A stretch of DNA of 64,000 nt from Pomacea canaliculata (Eukaryota > Mollusca > Gastropoda > Architaenioglossa > Ampullariidae). The stretch is from contig NC_037600.1 in assembly GCF_003073045.1 (NCBI RefSeq), forward strand, positions 18,065,419 to 18,129,418, given 5' to 3'. Position numbers and translations under genes: made by a program. The notes under the pieces were generated by a model. It was given only the letters and a program-made list of their open reading frames with translations, was not told the origin of the DNA and searched no databases. Shown here one piece after another: positions 50,901 through 63,760 of the stretch (its first letter is position 1; each line of letters opens with the position of its first letter).

Positions 50901-53900
50901 AATCAAATACAGAAAACATAAAGAGGAACCAAATAACAAGAACAAGAGCTGAGAGCAACATGATATTACAAAAGGAAGGGTGTGACAAAAGACTAACATT
51001 ATGGGAAAGGTTGTTAGGAGTAATGTTTACGGAAGAGGTGAGTTTTCAGTGCACGTTTAAAGGATTCAATAGTGGGTAGGTGGCGGATATGGAAAGGGAG
51101 AGAGTTTCATTGTTTCGCTGCACAATAAAAATCCTCTGGCCATATGTTGTTGTTTTGGTGACAAAGTAAGGAGACGATCATCAGACGAGGAGCGGAGTTG
51201 TGCAGCTGGGACATATGGGAAGAGCAGTTCAAAGAAATAATCAGGGCAGGTGCCAGCAAAGAAATTAAAACACAGACAGTTTGTACTGGATGCCAGAATG
51301 GATGCCAGTGTAAAAAACATTATTTATTTGATATCATGGTGAGACAGAGAGAGAGAGTCACATTTATTGAAATGATGAAAAACAAGACTTCCAGATGGTA
51401 TATTAATAAAATCATTATATAAACAATGCAGGTGGCCTATTCCATTTAGCTTCCTCATAGCTGCCCACTTTGAAATACGCTTATGACTCAAATGCATATA
51501 CAAAATAATAGGAAGCAGCTATAGCAACTGCACATAGATTAGGCTTTCTTTCTTTTAAACAAAAAAAAAACCGCTCTTTTAGAAATACATAGGATTTTCA
51601 TTGTTGTCATTCTGCTTTTAATTAATCTTTGAGTTAAAAAAGGTTGGATGCAATTCATTGCATACCAATGACTAACAATACCAGATGATTACCTTCAAAA
51701 TGTTGTTAAGCACGTAACGTTGTAGCTGGGCACTGTGGATACGAATGGATCCTCCTCCAATTTCTTGGCCATTTAAAACCAGGTCATAATGCTGACTTCG
51801 TGCCTTTTTACCATAAAAATGTGAATAAGAGTTTTATGTGTATTTCCATTAAAAAAAAATTTAAGCAAAACTATACAAATAATAATACTAATATTCTGCA
51901 TCACTACACAGCACACAGCAGACTCTGTAAATGCTTCGATGTCCATCAACAAACTAAAAATGAATGATAAGAAAAACTGAGGTCCTTCCTACAGTCTCTG
52001 CAAACAAACTGAAATATGTGCCATCCTTTACTACTGTGGCGAATAAGGCGGGGAGAAGGATGGGCCTAACTCACCCGAGGGGAAAGGGGACACTTCACCT
52101 GGCTCGCTCACTTGACTTTGGCCCTCTCACACCCACTCAACCGCCTATTTGCACGTCCACACGCGTACGCACTGGTAAACACTTTCACCCACGTGTGCAA
52201 ACACAACCGACAAGACAGTATTACAAATAAATTATAATCATAAGAAAACAACAAACAGGTTGAATGCATGAAACCCACTAAGAATCTCTAAATAATCAAT
52301 CTGACCTCAGGTCAGTAAAGGTTAGACAAGAAAATAAAATACACTTTCCTCCCAGCGCTTTGTGGCTCTGAACACTCCCCCGGACGAGTACACCTCCCCA
52401 GTCTTGGACACATGGCAGTGTCCTTGTGACAGGCTGCCCCTCGACAACCAGTAGTGGGCAGTCGGAGAATAGCTTTGACACACTACTGCCACTACTGATG
52501 GAGATCCACAGGTCACACACCGTTGCCCCAGGCTACGAACGATGGCGACGACCATGGAGGTGAGTCTTCCAACGCACTGTCCCTAGCTCACTGGCACTGC
52601 TGCTCCTCCAGTTGCCTCAGGCAATGGACAACAGCTGTGGTGGCGATCTCGGGCGACAGTGGTCTGGCACCGGCTCCAGATGACGAAGACCCCATGGACA
52701 CATAGGCACAGCAGTCACTACCCCTGGCGGTTGCCCCAGGCAACGGGTGGCAGAGATGATGTTGTTGGTCCAATGGTGTATCCCCTTCTTGTTGTCTGCG
52801 AGGGTGGAGACCCCTTCCTCACTCTCCAAAGTCCCAGATTGCAAGTACCAGCAAGTAATACTACGCTACGTAGAACAAACCTCCCTCAGAATTGCTGCCT
52901 ACAGCTGGTACGGCGCTCAGAGATGGTAGTCTCTGCTGGTGTATTGGGAAAGGCCACTACAACAACTCTGTCCTAGCCTATATACTATTAGACTACGTGA
53001 CCCCTCTGAACTACACATAACTTGCCCTGATGCTATCGACCTTTGACTAAAGTGACCACATCCCCCTGTGCTATACTTGGAATACTGGCCTTATCTACCT
53101 TCTCTCTTTCTCACGGTCGGCTGCATCAACTTCCGACTGTCTTGACACCTGACTGGCTCCCTCATTCAACACCAATGTCCAGTCGGTGGCAACGAAAACA
53201 AACGTTAACCTGGGCTAAGCATACTGGTATTCCGATTAATGGACATACCCCTCAAGCAATGGTGACGGTCCCCCTTACGTAAGCGACCATGATTCCCAGG
53301 TTCAGTTAATGCCAGGGGAGATAAATATTCTTACCCCTTTTGTCCAACTCAAAGTCTGGTATTGATCCAGGGGGACCGCTGCCCCTCTTTAAAGTTTTAT
53401 TACTAGCTTTGGCCCTGTTTTTCTGGCCTTGAACCAGGCTAGTTCATGACAACTACCTTTACTTTCTCTAGGATTAACATCTCTCCCAGACCATCTGAAA
53501 TCTTGGTGTTACCATAAATGTATCATTATCTCTTGAATGTCACATAATAAAGTTTTTAAATCTATCTTCCTTGAGCTTTGGAGGATCAGTCACATCTTGT
53601 CATTTTCTGCCATCAAAAAACTCTTGTCTGCTATTGTGTTGTCTTGAGTGGATAAATGCAACTCTTTATTTGATGATCTCCCTAACTGAAACTGGAGAAA
53701 TTTTAAAGGGTTCAACATAATGCAACTTGTACTGTCTTCCATAGGCCAAAGGTAGACCATGATATAACCCTCCTTTGTGAGATTCACTGGGTGAAGGTCT
53801 GAGCTTGCACTGACTACAAGATCACCACATGGATTACAAGATTGCAACACTGTCCTACCATTGTCTTTATTACCTTGCCCCAACATACCCCTCTGAACTA

Positions 53901-56900
53901 ACGACATCTTACCACAAGAGTCTGTCATTTGGTCTGCTTGTGCTGCCCTCCTATCTGTGCCTCAGTGTTTGGATTTCTCTGTTTCTTACTCTTTGAACTG
54001 TTCCTACACTTGAAGGAATCTGGCCTTAAAAACAATTTCTCCATCCTGTGTCTTGCATAATCAAGAGCAACATTCTGCTCACTCCTCAGCTCTTCCTCTA
54101 CGCATTTAGTACATGTTTTGTCATAGTATCATCTGTTTGCTGATGCTTATATTTCTTGTATGGTTGACTGTTTGCTTGTAGTTTGTTTTTTGTGTACAGC
54201 AGATTGAGCTCCCATACTCACAGGCAAGTAAACTTTACAAATTATTGTGAATTATTAACTTTGTTAAGGTGCTTACACTGTATGAATGTGTTAATGCAGG
54301 TGGCTTATTTAATGAATATTTGAGTGGTTTAGTCTCCTTGATACAAACCAAGCAAATCAAAAGATTTCTTTGAATGTGATGTGCTATAATAAAGTATAAC
54401 ATACCTTGTGGGGACAGGTGTAAAGCAAAGCCTGGTCTTCAGGGTGTGGTGCTGTGAATGGGTGATGAGCTGACTCTAAACCTTCACCTGCAACATTAGC
54501 ACTTAAACATCAGCTGACTGCTTGAGACCTTTCCACTGGTGGGAGCAAAAGTGATTGGCTACACTAAAAGACATGCAGCCAGGATGCATGAACTGCTCAT
54601 GGCCTATAGTTAAGCCTAACAGGAAAATATAATTCATATCTATCTTTTAATTACAGAGGTAAATATTTTGCTTTGTGAATTTATGGTTTCTTATATTTTC
54701 ATAATGGCTAAATAATCTTTTTTAACAAGTTGCAGAATCTATCATTATGTTTCAGTTTAAAGACCTTTGGTTTAAAAAAAAAAGGCAGACAGCAAGATCT
54801 GCTTGGGTATCTTTGGTGTGATACCTATAAAAAAGTAGGAAAATAACCGTTTTTGTCAGTTCCTAATTCTCTAGAGGTCATGTAAGACAGTTCACTGGCA
54901 AAATAAAAAACATAATTAAAATATGTGTATGTCATAACAATTTTCACAAAACTTCAAAGTAAAATGGATTAGAGAGTGGAGTATTTGATTTTTTTTTTTT
55001 TGTGCTGTCAGTCACATAGACACACAAAGTGACAACACAGAAGCAGTACAATCTGTGATGTGCAGGACATCCTTCAATGATTTAAAAATTCTCTCTTCAT
55101 GACAAGGTCACATTGTCAGATGTTTGCATTTTTTTTTTCAAAAATTGAATTCACCGAAATTGTTAGTTCAATACTTTGTGTTTTTTCAATTCTAAAAGAA
55201 ACCATGAACTAACTTTATTTTTTAGTTGGGAAGAAAATTAGGATTACAAAATGCCTTTGAACAAAGGAGTTACTCTGCTGGAATGCGATGCCACGAGTCT
55301 TACCAATCAGGCCAATTCTAACAATATTGCAAGCTCACCCCTTTAAAAAAGCAATCAAGTGCTGATTGTTAGACATGAAGTTGTGTGCCAATGAACTGAG
55401 GTTATAGGGATTTTTTTTTTATTGCATTGCTTAAAATAAGGCCCATAAGGTAAGACTCTTGGCATCATTAGAGGAAACTGATAATGTGCATTGAGCTGCC
55501 CTTTCAAAGTTATAAAACTTTTACCCTGTAAAAATTTCAAAACTTTCAAGGTCTAGAAAACAGCTTCCTGTTTTTCCAAACTTTTTGGGGGACAAGAACT
55601 TTGTAAATTTAAGAACTTTGTAAAAACCTGCATACAGAAAGTCTCCCATCGATGCTTTGTCATATTTCATGTGTATGTAGATGTTAACTTCAATGAATGA
55701 AAGATCTCAATATGCATTTACTTACTGCCATCTTCACGAGGAAGAAATAAAGGGAAGTCTTGAATCCAGAGAAAATGCATCTTCTCTTTGTTTCTCAGAG
55801 TTACACCTAAAGAAAATGATTAGAATAGGTTGATATCCAAAAGAAAAGTTCTCTCTCCTTCATTTTGTTCTTCTCTTTAGTACACACAATAATGCAAACA
55901 TATGATTCTTCCAAGTCCTGCTTCCAATCCTTAAATATACACAGTTACTAGAGGTCTGTCCAACTACTGAATTTAAACAACAATAGCACCTTATTTCATT
56001 TCAAAGTAATGTCCTTGGGGACCTCACACACTTCTGCCTGTGAACCTGACACGGAGCAGCATAACCAAATATACAGCTGACATGCAAAATACAAGTATCT
56101 AATTCATGCCCTACTACCTACGTACAATCATTACCTGTCACTTTACTGTACCTGCTGCTTCCACTTAAAAAAAAAAAACTGGTAAAAAAGAATCCCAAAG
56201 CCTAGTGGCCATTAAGATGCTGAATGTGAGCGGTTTGCTGTGTCTAGGAGACAGTACCTACAACGCAAAGCCCAATCCTTCTACTGCTTTTTATTTTCTC
56301 TAGGAAACAGCCATGTGGCATCCATTTTATGCCTCCAAACACCCAGTAAAAACCAATATTGCTAAGAAGCTGTGATTACCTTTCTCTTCCATTTTGTCTG
56401 CACACTTCAGACGGACCTTTCCCAAAGCCATGTGCTGGAAAAAAAATTAAAACATCTACATAAAAATGCAGCAAAATCAACAAATTGGGTTATATGCTGT
56501 GGTACTTTAAGGCGTATTTTTGTAGTTCAATGGGGCCTGCAATTTCCAGGTCTCTGCAAAAGCTGCTTTAAAGATTTTTAAAGTATGTTACCATCAAAAT
56601 TATAAATGTTTAGCATTATTTGGGGCTTACATTAGTAATCAGTAAGAAAAAGGAAACAAGGAAACAGTAAACTCAAAGTGAGTGTTGAAAAAACAATGAA
56701 AGTATATGTTCAGGATGTGAGTAAGGCTTAGACTGCATTAGTGAGACATTTTAACATTATTTTGTACAGATTTTTGAACACATCTTCTGCACAATGGCAT
56801 TTATAGATGTAATAAGATATTTTCTCATTAAATGGACTTCAGCTAGTGGTCATTATTACCTCCATCATAAAAGACTTTGGTAACACAGTTACAGGAAACC

Positions 56901-57436
56901 TGGGGCCACGTGTACAGTCACACTAAGAGGATGTTAATACTGAGCAATCAGCTAAACTTCTAGTATTTTATATGCATTTTAGCAGACTGCAGATGCAAAG
57001 TGTTTTGAAATGTATAAATATCTGGGCTGACACAAAAGAGAAAGGCATGATGAAAATAAAAATTAACTTTTTTTTTAATCCTTTCATGGAAATGTGAATG
57101 TTATACTCTCAAAACATCAGATGATCATGCACTAACTGCTGAACTTGATGTTTCTTCCATGTTAGCATTTCTTAAGTATCTACATCTCACAACAGCTGCG
57201 TTCCTATAGATAGATTTATCTACAGAAACAAAAATATGGGGAAACACTAGAAAAATTACAGCCTACTACAGTGTACTCCTCACCGGTTCATATTGGTTAC
57301 CAAAACTAAGAAACAAAATGTCTTCCTCTTCCAGTTCCAACATGGCTACCAGCTTCTTGTGATGTTTTTCAAACAGATGTTTTGAAAATAATTTGGAAGT
57401 ACTGGTCAATGCTTTCACTTTGGTGGCTAAAAGGTT
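47977..57436 (-). CDS. DARS2: Mitochondrial aspartyl-tRNA synthetase (DARS2), C-terminal seven exons
   Basis: DARS2 charges mitochondrial tRNA-Asp in the matrix (class II aminoacyl-tRNA synthetase). Exons on minus: 57436-57284, 56434-56380, 55806-55726, 54487-54405, 51803-51693, 50129-50054, 48134-47977. They total 717 bases (238 residues plus stop) with every junction in phase. Diagnostic segments: [74 protein letters not shown], and class II motif 3 [20 protein letters not shown] with its catalytic Arg. [11 protein letters not shown] follows near the end. The family is about 600-650 residues, so roughly 400 N-terminal residues (anticodon-binding domain, motifs 1 and 2) are missing. I found no matching exons between 57.4 and 64.0 kb. 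They may lie beyond the window across an intron holding the LRR gene, or this may be a partial duplicate. The exons shown have no stops or shifts. TTTATT at 47738-47743 gives the minus-strand polyadenylation signal. Confidence 0.93.
48390..48860 (+). mobile_element. LINE reverse-transcriptase remnant (CR1/L2-like) in the last DARS2 intron
   Basis: The plus strand gives [11 protein letters not shown] (the LNxxKTE block after the RT core), then [12 protein letters not shown] (the NLGV block), then [16 protein letters not shown] (the LQxxQNxAARLV block), with stops between. The order is that of CR1/L2-like LINEs. Confidence 0.75.
49190..49500 (-). mobile_element. RTE-like LINE reverse-transcriptase fragment
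   Basis: The minus frame gives [20 protein letters not shown], then [12 protein letters not shown]. This is the V-R/K-Q-G-C-xLSPxLFxLxIxW and FADD catalytic-core pair of RTE/CR1-type LINEs, with the active-site Asp pair retained. It is truncated on both sides. Confidence 0.8.
50217..50400 (-). repeat. tRNA-derived SINE, copy 2 (diverged)
   Basis: It shares, in the same order as 10641-10845, the tail ttttctcggggccagc, then tacccattcccgc, then ggggaagtttgctgc, and a decayed B-box region (ggcattgaac). It sits in a DARS2 intron. The A-box has eroded, so this copy is probably older or inactive. Confidence 0.7.
50725..51325 (-). mobile_element. LINE 3' end (CR1/L2-like) with ATT-rich tail
   Basis: The minus frame gives [20 protein letters not shown] (the YxPxRxLRSSxxxLL block), then a shifted [17 protein letters not shown] plus stop. 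The 3' UTR then contains a hairpin (ATACTCCTTAGGAGTGT), AAGCACTTTACAAAT and a TATTATTATTA run. This copy shows both the ORF2 end and the tail of the family, so it serves as the reference for the others here. Confidence 0.8.
52010..53440. repeat. GC-rich insert with repeated GTTGCC...GGCAAC palindromes
   Basis: Composition jumps from the AT-rich surroundings to a GC-rich block within a DARS2 intron. Near-copies of the hairpin gttgccccaggcaac lie at about 52523, 52612 and 52731. Small open frames on both strands carry no family motif. No long terminal repeats or transposase motif were seen, so the element type is unknown. Both edges are approximate. Confidence 0.45.
53470..54290 (+). mobile_element. 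LINE ORF2 C-terminal remnant and 3' tail (CR1/L2-like)
   Basis: With many stops, the plus strand reads [19 protein letters not shown], then [10 protein letters not shown], then [13 protein letters not shown], the usual QNxAARLV...LHWLPVxxRIxYK order. The tail near 54.20-54.28 kb (TGAGCTC, a small inverted repeat, CTTTACAAATTATT) matches the copies at 45.1 and 50.7 kb. Confidence 0.7.
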
Positions 57437-60300
57437 CTGTGACAAGAAAAACAATATTCATAAACGTTAATAAATTTTTTAAGTCCTCGTAGTATTTCTT
57501 ATTTAGAAAACAAATGATTTGACTTCTTCATGAAACTTTCAGGTAACTTCGTTATTTGAAAAGTTACAAAATGTGTTTCTGGATTCTTTAAAATATTTAA
57601 CAGAAAGCTAACATCAATTGGTCAGTGGTCACTTCTCCTTTGAACACTCAGACAAAAGAGTATGAGATCCATAATATGGAGGCAAGACATCTATGTGATG
57701 TTATCCACACACACACACATTTATACAGTGCAGCCAGGTGCTGGAGATTGAAAGATGTCACTGGATAAGCATGGGAAGTAGCTGTGCTGCAAAAATTTCT
57801 CTAGGTGTGAAGCTTTTAGACAACAGCAACTGTTTAATCTGTTGTGGATTCTGATTACAACAATAAAGCACTTCAGTAACATGTGGTCTCCATATAATGT
57901 ACCAAGTTAAAAAACAAAAATGCTAAATTCATAAATATGCACAAATTATCATGCCAATTAAGGCTTAGTTCTATGTGTGAATATTTGAGTTGATTTTTTA
58001 AGAAACAACTTTGGAGATAAAAGTTTATTATTTTTTAAACTATATTAAATGTACAGAAAAGAGCACCAAAAGCAAATTATTGACTTAAATGACATAACTC
58101 AAAGTTTAAATAGAATGAAATAACCAAATAAAAATTGAACATGATAATTAAAATTAAATATAACATAATGCAAACATAATAAAATAACGTCTGGAGTGAC
58201 CCGTTCTCAGTCCTGTATAGGACAGATGAAACAGCAAGAAGTGGTCAGTTAAAAATATTCTTCTACTTCTATACCTCAACCTGTCTGATGTGATGTAACT
58301 GGCTCAGGTAGGCTGAGAGTACAATGGTGTACAAATCTGATTGGCTGATGTCCTAAAACTGAGAGGCTTGAACTTGAAAGACCCAGAATCAGATGAAAAT
58401 TTTGTAACATCTGGTTCTGGATTCTATCATGATAGGGTATACCAATGGAGTAGGTGAGGCATTTTGCATGCTGGATTGAGTCAGTGTTGTGATAGCTAGC
58501 CACAGAGTTTCAAGAGGTTTTTACTTGCCAGCAAATTAAGCTAGTTCAAAACAAGCAACAAAATCTTACTCAAAAACTGAAATCACCATTCTTTTTCAAA
58601 ATGCCTTGAAAGTTCATTAAGACTTTGTTCCACCAGTTTCTAAGCTACATTTCCCTGATTATGACATATTTTGAATGATGATTTATATAAGTGTATGCAG
58701 TTCTCACTAAAATGAAAGCTGTACTGTATAATTTACCCACACGTGAGTGTAAACTAGCTGCTTCATGCAAAAATCTTACAGTCATTCCTTTTGTTTTGCT
58801 TTTAAATGCAAATAATTCTTTCGTTATAAGATGTTGTGCATGGAAGTACTAAAAACCCCCCTAGTCTGTTGAGCTTAATTTAATTACTACAAAAACTTTC
58901 AAACATTCACATCTGTTCCCCACCTGGTTACTAAGCTGACTGAACCAAAGTAAGAAACTGAACCAAATTTATGTATTAAAAGACAAAATGCATGCAAAAT
59001 TTAAAGGAATAACACTCTGTTGTTGGTCACCAGGCACTAAAATCTAATGGTATATAAAAAAATGTAAGTGAAGTCAGAGGTAATCAAGTCTTTTGGAAAT
59101 AGTTAGGGCACATGGGGTAAATGTTGTCAAGTTTGTAAAAGTGCACATTATTTGTCAAGCATCCAACCACAGTTAAAGCCATTTTCTCAATGTAACTTGC
59201 TCTCTGGCATTAATCTATATTTCTACATTGTTTCTTTGAGTCAAGCCCCTTGCTGGATTGTCTGCCATGTGAGAAGAAAATAAAGAGATAAGCAGCCGAG
59301 GCACAAGCCTTATCTATGTTTGCACTTCCTTTTCATTACTTGGTCACACTCAGTCTGACCTCTTTATCAATATCACAGCCACAGCCTCGATATCCATGTA
59401 ATTAACAAAGTGATAAATACTAGTCTCACTTATAGGTACCTTTGATTGGGACATCACAACATTAAATGGCAAAACTGCAAAGTGACCCATTCTCTTTCTC
59501 TTGGTGTGTGCAATTACTCTTCTGATAGACTAGCATAACTCTACATGGACCACAGAGTGAGAAGCTAGTAAGTATTTCTATAATTACCTACATCACTGAT
59601 AAATAACGTGAATGTCATTTTATATAGACTGATATGTAGAAATAAGCAGAGAAGGGTTTAGGCTATTGCTAAGTTGGTCAAGTTTATAGGCTCTTTATAA
59701 TGCCATTAAACAGTATCTCAGATTGTTATTCCTTCATATGTTTTTTCATCAAATCTGTGCCATAGTACGCTCATGCACTTAAAATACCATAACATATCAA
59801 ATCATGCAGCAGACAATCATAAAATATCAATAATGTGCGAAGGTAACAGACTTCACAGAAACCATCAGTAGAACCAAATGGTGATAAAAAGACTAGCCAG
59901 AGATTTACAGCATCCCAGAATGGAGAACAGCTGTGGTCATGTTAAACCATTAAATGTAGTCTACATCCATCACCCACCACCTCTAAAGACTTTGAGAGAC
60001 TGGTTGGTGTAGACCAGAAAAGACTTATTTCTAAACACACATGTTCACGAGTGCTCACACACACTTAACAAAAGAGGATGCTTCTTTGCATCAAGTCTGC
60101 AAATGATGGGGAGGGGGGGCTGGGTGAAAGAGAGCCTTGGGAAAGATGCAGAAAGCTGGAAAAAACCAGATAAGCTATCATGTTCTGCGACATTCAATCT
60201 TTGACCTTTCCTTCTATCCCTATCCATTTTCACACTTAATACCACTCTGGTATCTGCAAACATTGTGTGGCTAATTGCCCCACTAAAATACCCACTCACT
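57437..60300. other. DARS2 upstream intron or intergenic, nothing coding seen
   Basis: I searched by eye for DARS2 motif 1/2 segments (RYRYLDLR-like, FRDE-like) on minus and found none. It holds a (CA)n run at 57706-57719 and scattered AT-rich tracts. Open frames at 58276-58503 and 60045-60299 on minus have no recognisable motif. Confidence 0.4.
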
Positions 60301-60329
60301 CTTATGTTTTGATTTTCTTCATGCCAGAG

Positions 60330-60417
60330 GAGGTGTCTACACCAGAGATATCCTGCCGGAAAATACCGTAGGACAGAATACTATTGAATGCCCATTAGGC
60401 TTGTTTCACTTTCTAGG
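60330..60417 (+). other. Candidate 5' UTR exon of the LRR gene
   Basis: A consensus donor (CTAGG|GTAAGT) ends an exon at 60417, and a strong acceptor (tttctttttctgtttcag) opens a second 5' UTR exon at 60771-60901. The upstream edge of the first exon is not determined. Only splice consensus supports this. Confidence 0.35.
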
Positions 60418-60901
60418 GTAAGTTAAACAAAGCACTTGTAAACTTTCATGTGCATAATTATATGTGTGTTTATATAAATTCATGTGTTTAAATATGTTCA
60501 TGCATGATGAATGTGCAAATATTTTCTCTTATGATGCTGTTTTAGATTATTTGTTAACCCAAACAAAACAAAACGAAAAACCAAATTTGACATTTGTTCT
60601 TGTTATGCTGCTCAGTCTTCATTGAGACTCTTCTATGCTGCCTCAGAGTAAATGTATTACAAACACCATGATCTTTTACTTTTCTCTTAATTCTTATACT
60701 TGAATAAACCAGTTCATTATTAACCAAACTTTTCCACTGCAAGAATACCCTGTTTCTTTTTCTGTTTCAGGAGCATGCTCTATTCATGGTTGTGACTTCT
60801 GCCTCTCCAAATAGTGGATATTTTGAGAGATCCACAGTTTAACTTCCTTTGTATTCGTTTCTTGCCTCTCTATAGTGGACACAGAGACTAATAGGTGAAA
60901 A

Positions 60902-63760
60902 ATGAGGCAAATGTTTTTCAAGAACATCCAAATGTCAGTCACACAAAGTGGCACAGACAAAATGACAAAAATTAGTTCTTGCCTTGTAACATTCTTGGCA
61001 TATTATATTATATTTTTCCTTTTAACAGTGTCACTTCATGCAGAAACATCCATAAGCCCCTCTCTGTGCCAGGGAAATTGTTGGTGCATGAATATCAACC
61101 GCTCTGTGGACTGCTCTGGTCATGGACTTTTTCGTCTACCCCCACTATCCAGCCAGATTATAAAGCTGGACCTTTCAGGAAACTTACTTGGCCCAATGAT
61201 CAATGGATCCTTTGGATCCTTGACAGAGCTACAAGAGATTGATCTTTCAGGAAACATGCTCTCACGCCTGTTGCTATGCACATTTGCAGGGTTACTGCAT
61301 CTTCGTCATGTGAATCTTCATGGAAACAACCTAAAAAGTCTTCCTTCCGGTCTTTTCGCAGACAATGACCAGCTTGAAAGTTTGGATCTAAGTCACAATG
61401 AATTTGAACATTTGCCTGATTTGTTACTGCACGGTATTCCAGCTCTTCAGGTAAAATATTAATTCCTAATATCTACCTTTATTCTATGAATATATTGCTG
61501 AAAGGTACAGTCTCTTTATTTATCAGGGAGACAACAACCCAATTAATTTATTTTGAATGTTAACTTTGAAAGTTTAAGTTTCTCCGATGCTTAATGGTTT
61601 AACAGGTGGAACCCACCTCCAGAAAAAAAAAAGTATGACAAATGATTAAAAATGTACAATATATGTATGAATAACAAAAAAATAAAAATTGCTTCATTGG
61701 CTAGTGGAAAATGCTTGGTCAAGTTCAGTTTATGTAAAGTGACTGAATAAAAGAGGAAACAAAATTTTCTGGTTGCTAGCAGAGTAAAATCAAATGGAAC
61801 ATGGGATGAACAATGCAAAAGTACATTTTTAGAAGAAAACTGCATATTCAGCAATTCACCTTTACCACTAAGACTCAAATGCCTGCTGTCATCTATTTAT
61901 GTATGACTAATATGTACATTATATTCAAAACAGGTGCTGAATATCTCTCACAATCAGATCACACAGCTGAAACTGGGTCTTCGCTTCCAGCCTCTTACTC
62001 GTTTGCACATTCTTGACTTCTCTCACAACCGTTTCTACAATGTGTCTAGCGATGCCTTTGAGATGGCTAAGAACTGGGAACCATTGGTGCACAGATCCCT
62101 GGACATTTCTTATTGTCAGATAGAAAACATCGCATCAACTGCTTTTCAAGATATTCCTGGTCTTACTCATCTCAGTCTTGCTGGGAATGATCAACTTCCT
62201 TTCCAACAAATTACTGACCTTTTGAAAGAGCTTGAAAACTCAGGCTTACAGTCCATAAATCTTTCCAACATGTCTGTATCTGATCCAGCCCTATTTTCTA
62301 CTGTCACCCTCATGGCTCTTCTTAAACTAGATCTATCAAAAAACTTAATCACAAGCATACCCGCAGGAACTTTTGGCAACATTCGCAGTCTGGAATATCT
62401 AAATCTTAGCCACAATCTTCTGCAGCAGATGGATGAAGGTCTTGGAGATATGACTAACTTGGTGGACCTCAGTATTTCCCACTGCCGGTAAGACAATAAT
62501 GCCAAAACCAATGGCATAAATGTATACATCTACAACAATCTCTACAGCACAACAGAGAGATTAAACTGGTGTGCATAATTGTATTCATAATTATAAACAT
62601 AGTGTATTCTTGTAGAGATACACTCAAGACCAAAACACTAGCGAACCCTAACTTTTATCCTCCACAGCAGTTACTTTGAGTGTCTGCTTCACTGATAAGT
62701 GCACAAAGTATGGCTGCAGCCATTTACTGGCTCCATCCAAGTTCCAGTAGTATCAAAGTTTCCACTACATTATAAAAAGCAAACAACCTCAATAATCAAT
62801 GCACAACTTACAGAATTAGCTCAATTATTCTTTGAGGTATTTTCATATGTTGCCATATACAACTAAGACAAAATGCAAAGTGGCTGCCACTAATTTTCAT
62901 GTTTCATGCAAGAAGATATATTTCTATTTCAAAACAGCCAATGAATACATTATTTCTTGTCATCATTATTTGTAACTGCAATTTTTATTTACTTTCTTAA
63001 TAACATATATGATGCCTGCTCATTACTTTCTTTGCAGGCTAATGTCATTTAAAGGAACCCATATTAATGGGCTGCAGCGCCTGGAAATATTAGACCTTTC
63101 CCACAACTTTCTCTCAGATCCAGCTGATGTGGACCTTTCTTCTTTACAGAAGTTGAGGATTCTAGATCTCAGCTTTAACAGGCTGCAGGCATCTGTGTTG
63201 CCAGGCAATACACAGCATCTTGTGGTTTTGAGTTTTGCATCAAATAACTTGACCAGTCTTTCTTCAATGCCAAATATGCAAAGTCTCAGGTTTGTGTACA
63301 TAAGCCATATGTCAGCTATTTAACATCTCTCTTACACACTCACACAGAGAAACACAAGCAATGCAAAAATCTTACAATCAAAAAGATTTGAGCACTAAAG
63401 AATACAAAATTGTACAGAAAAGTGACAGAGAAACTGATACAGCCACATCTGACCACATTCATTTTTGTTGACTTTGATTTACTCTTCCTCACTCCAAAGA
63501 CCAATTTCAACCTTATACTCTCCATGGGGAATTATTTTATTATGTTTCACAGGTTCTTTGATGCAAGAAAAAACAACATTCAAACAATTGGCCCATTTCT
63601 CTTCACTGAGGCAAATGGAGTAATTTCAGCTAATTTCAGTCACAACCAGCTCACTGATGTTGACCATCGTGCTTTTCTTCCACACTCACCGAAGATAATT
63701 GATTTGTCAAGCAACAGATTGACTAAAACAGAGTTCTACAGTCTGACTTCGACAACTGAG
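60902..63760 (+). CDS. Leucine-rich-repeat extracellular protein (chaoptin/Toll-ectodomain-like), 5' part
   Basis: LRR ectodomain proteins mediate adhesion, signalling or innate recognition at the cell surface. Four exons: 60902-61450, 61934-62487, 63038-63289, 63553-63760, all in phase, giving 521 codons with no stop before the window ends. In-frame ATGs lie at 60902, 60911, 60932 and 60962. The last puts a signal peptide (ISSCLVTFLAYYIIFFLLTV) at the very start and may be the true one. A cysteine cap follows (CQGNCWCMNINRSVDC, LRRNT), then about 15-20 LRRs with the LxxLxLSxN core, for example LDLSHNEFEHLP and LEYLNLSHNLL. Two repeats lie in exon 4 (FSHNQL, IDLSSNRL). No TIR, transmembrane or C-terminal cap is visible yet, so Toll-like receptor and chaoptin-like protein cannot be told apart. 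Multiple introns in the LRR region fit chaoptin-like genes better. Confidence 0.85.

Noticed and set aside
52523-52976. Plus- and minus-strand ORFs in the GC-rich insert
   Set aside because: Open frames are expected by chance in GC-rich DNA, and no motif or splice context supports them.
58276-58503. Minus-strand ORF considered as a missing DARS2 exon
   Set aside because: It lacks any synthetase motif and has no phase-compatible splice sites.
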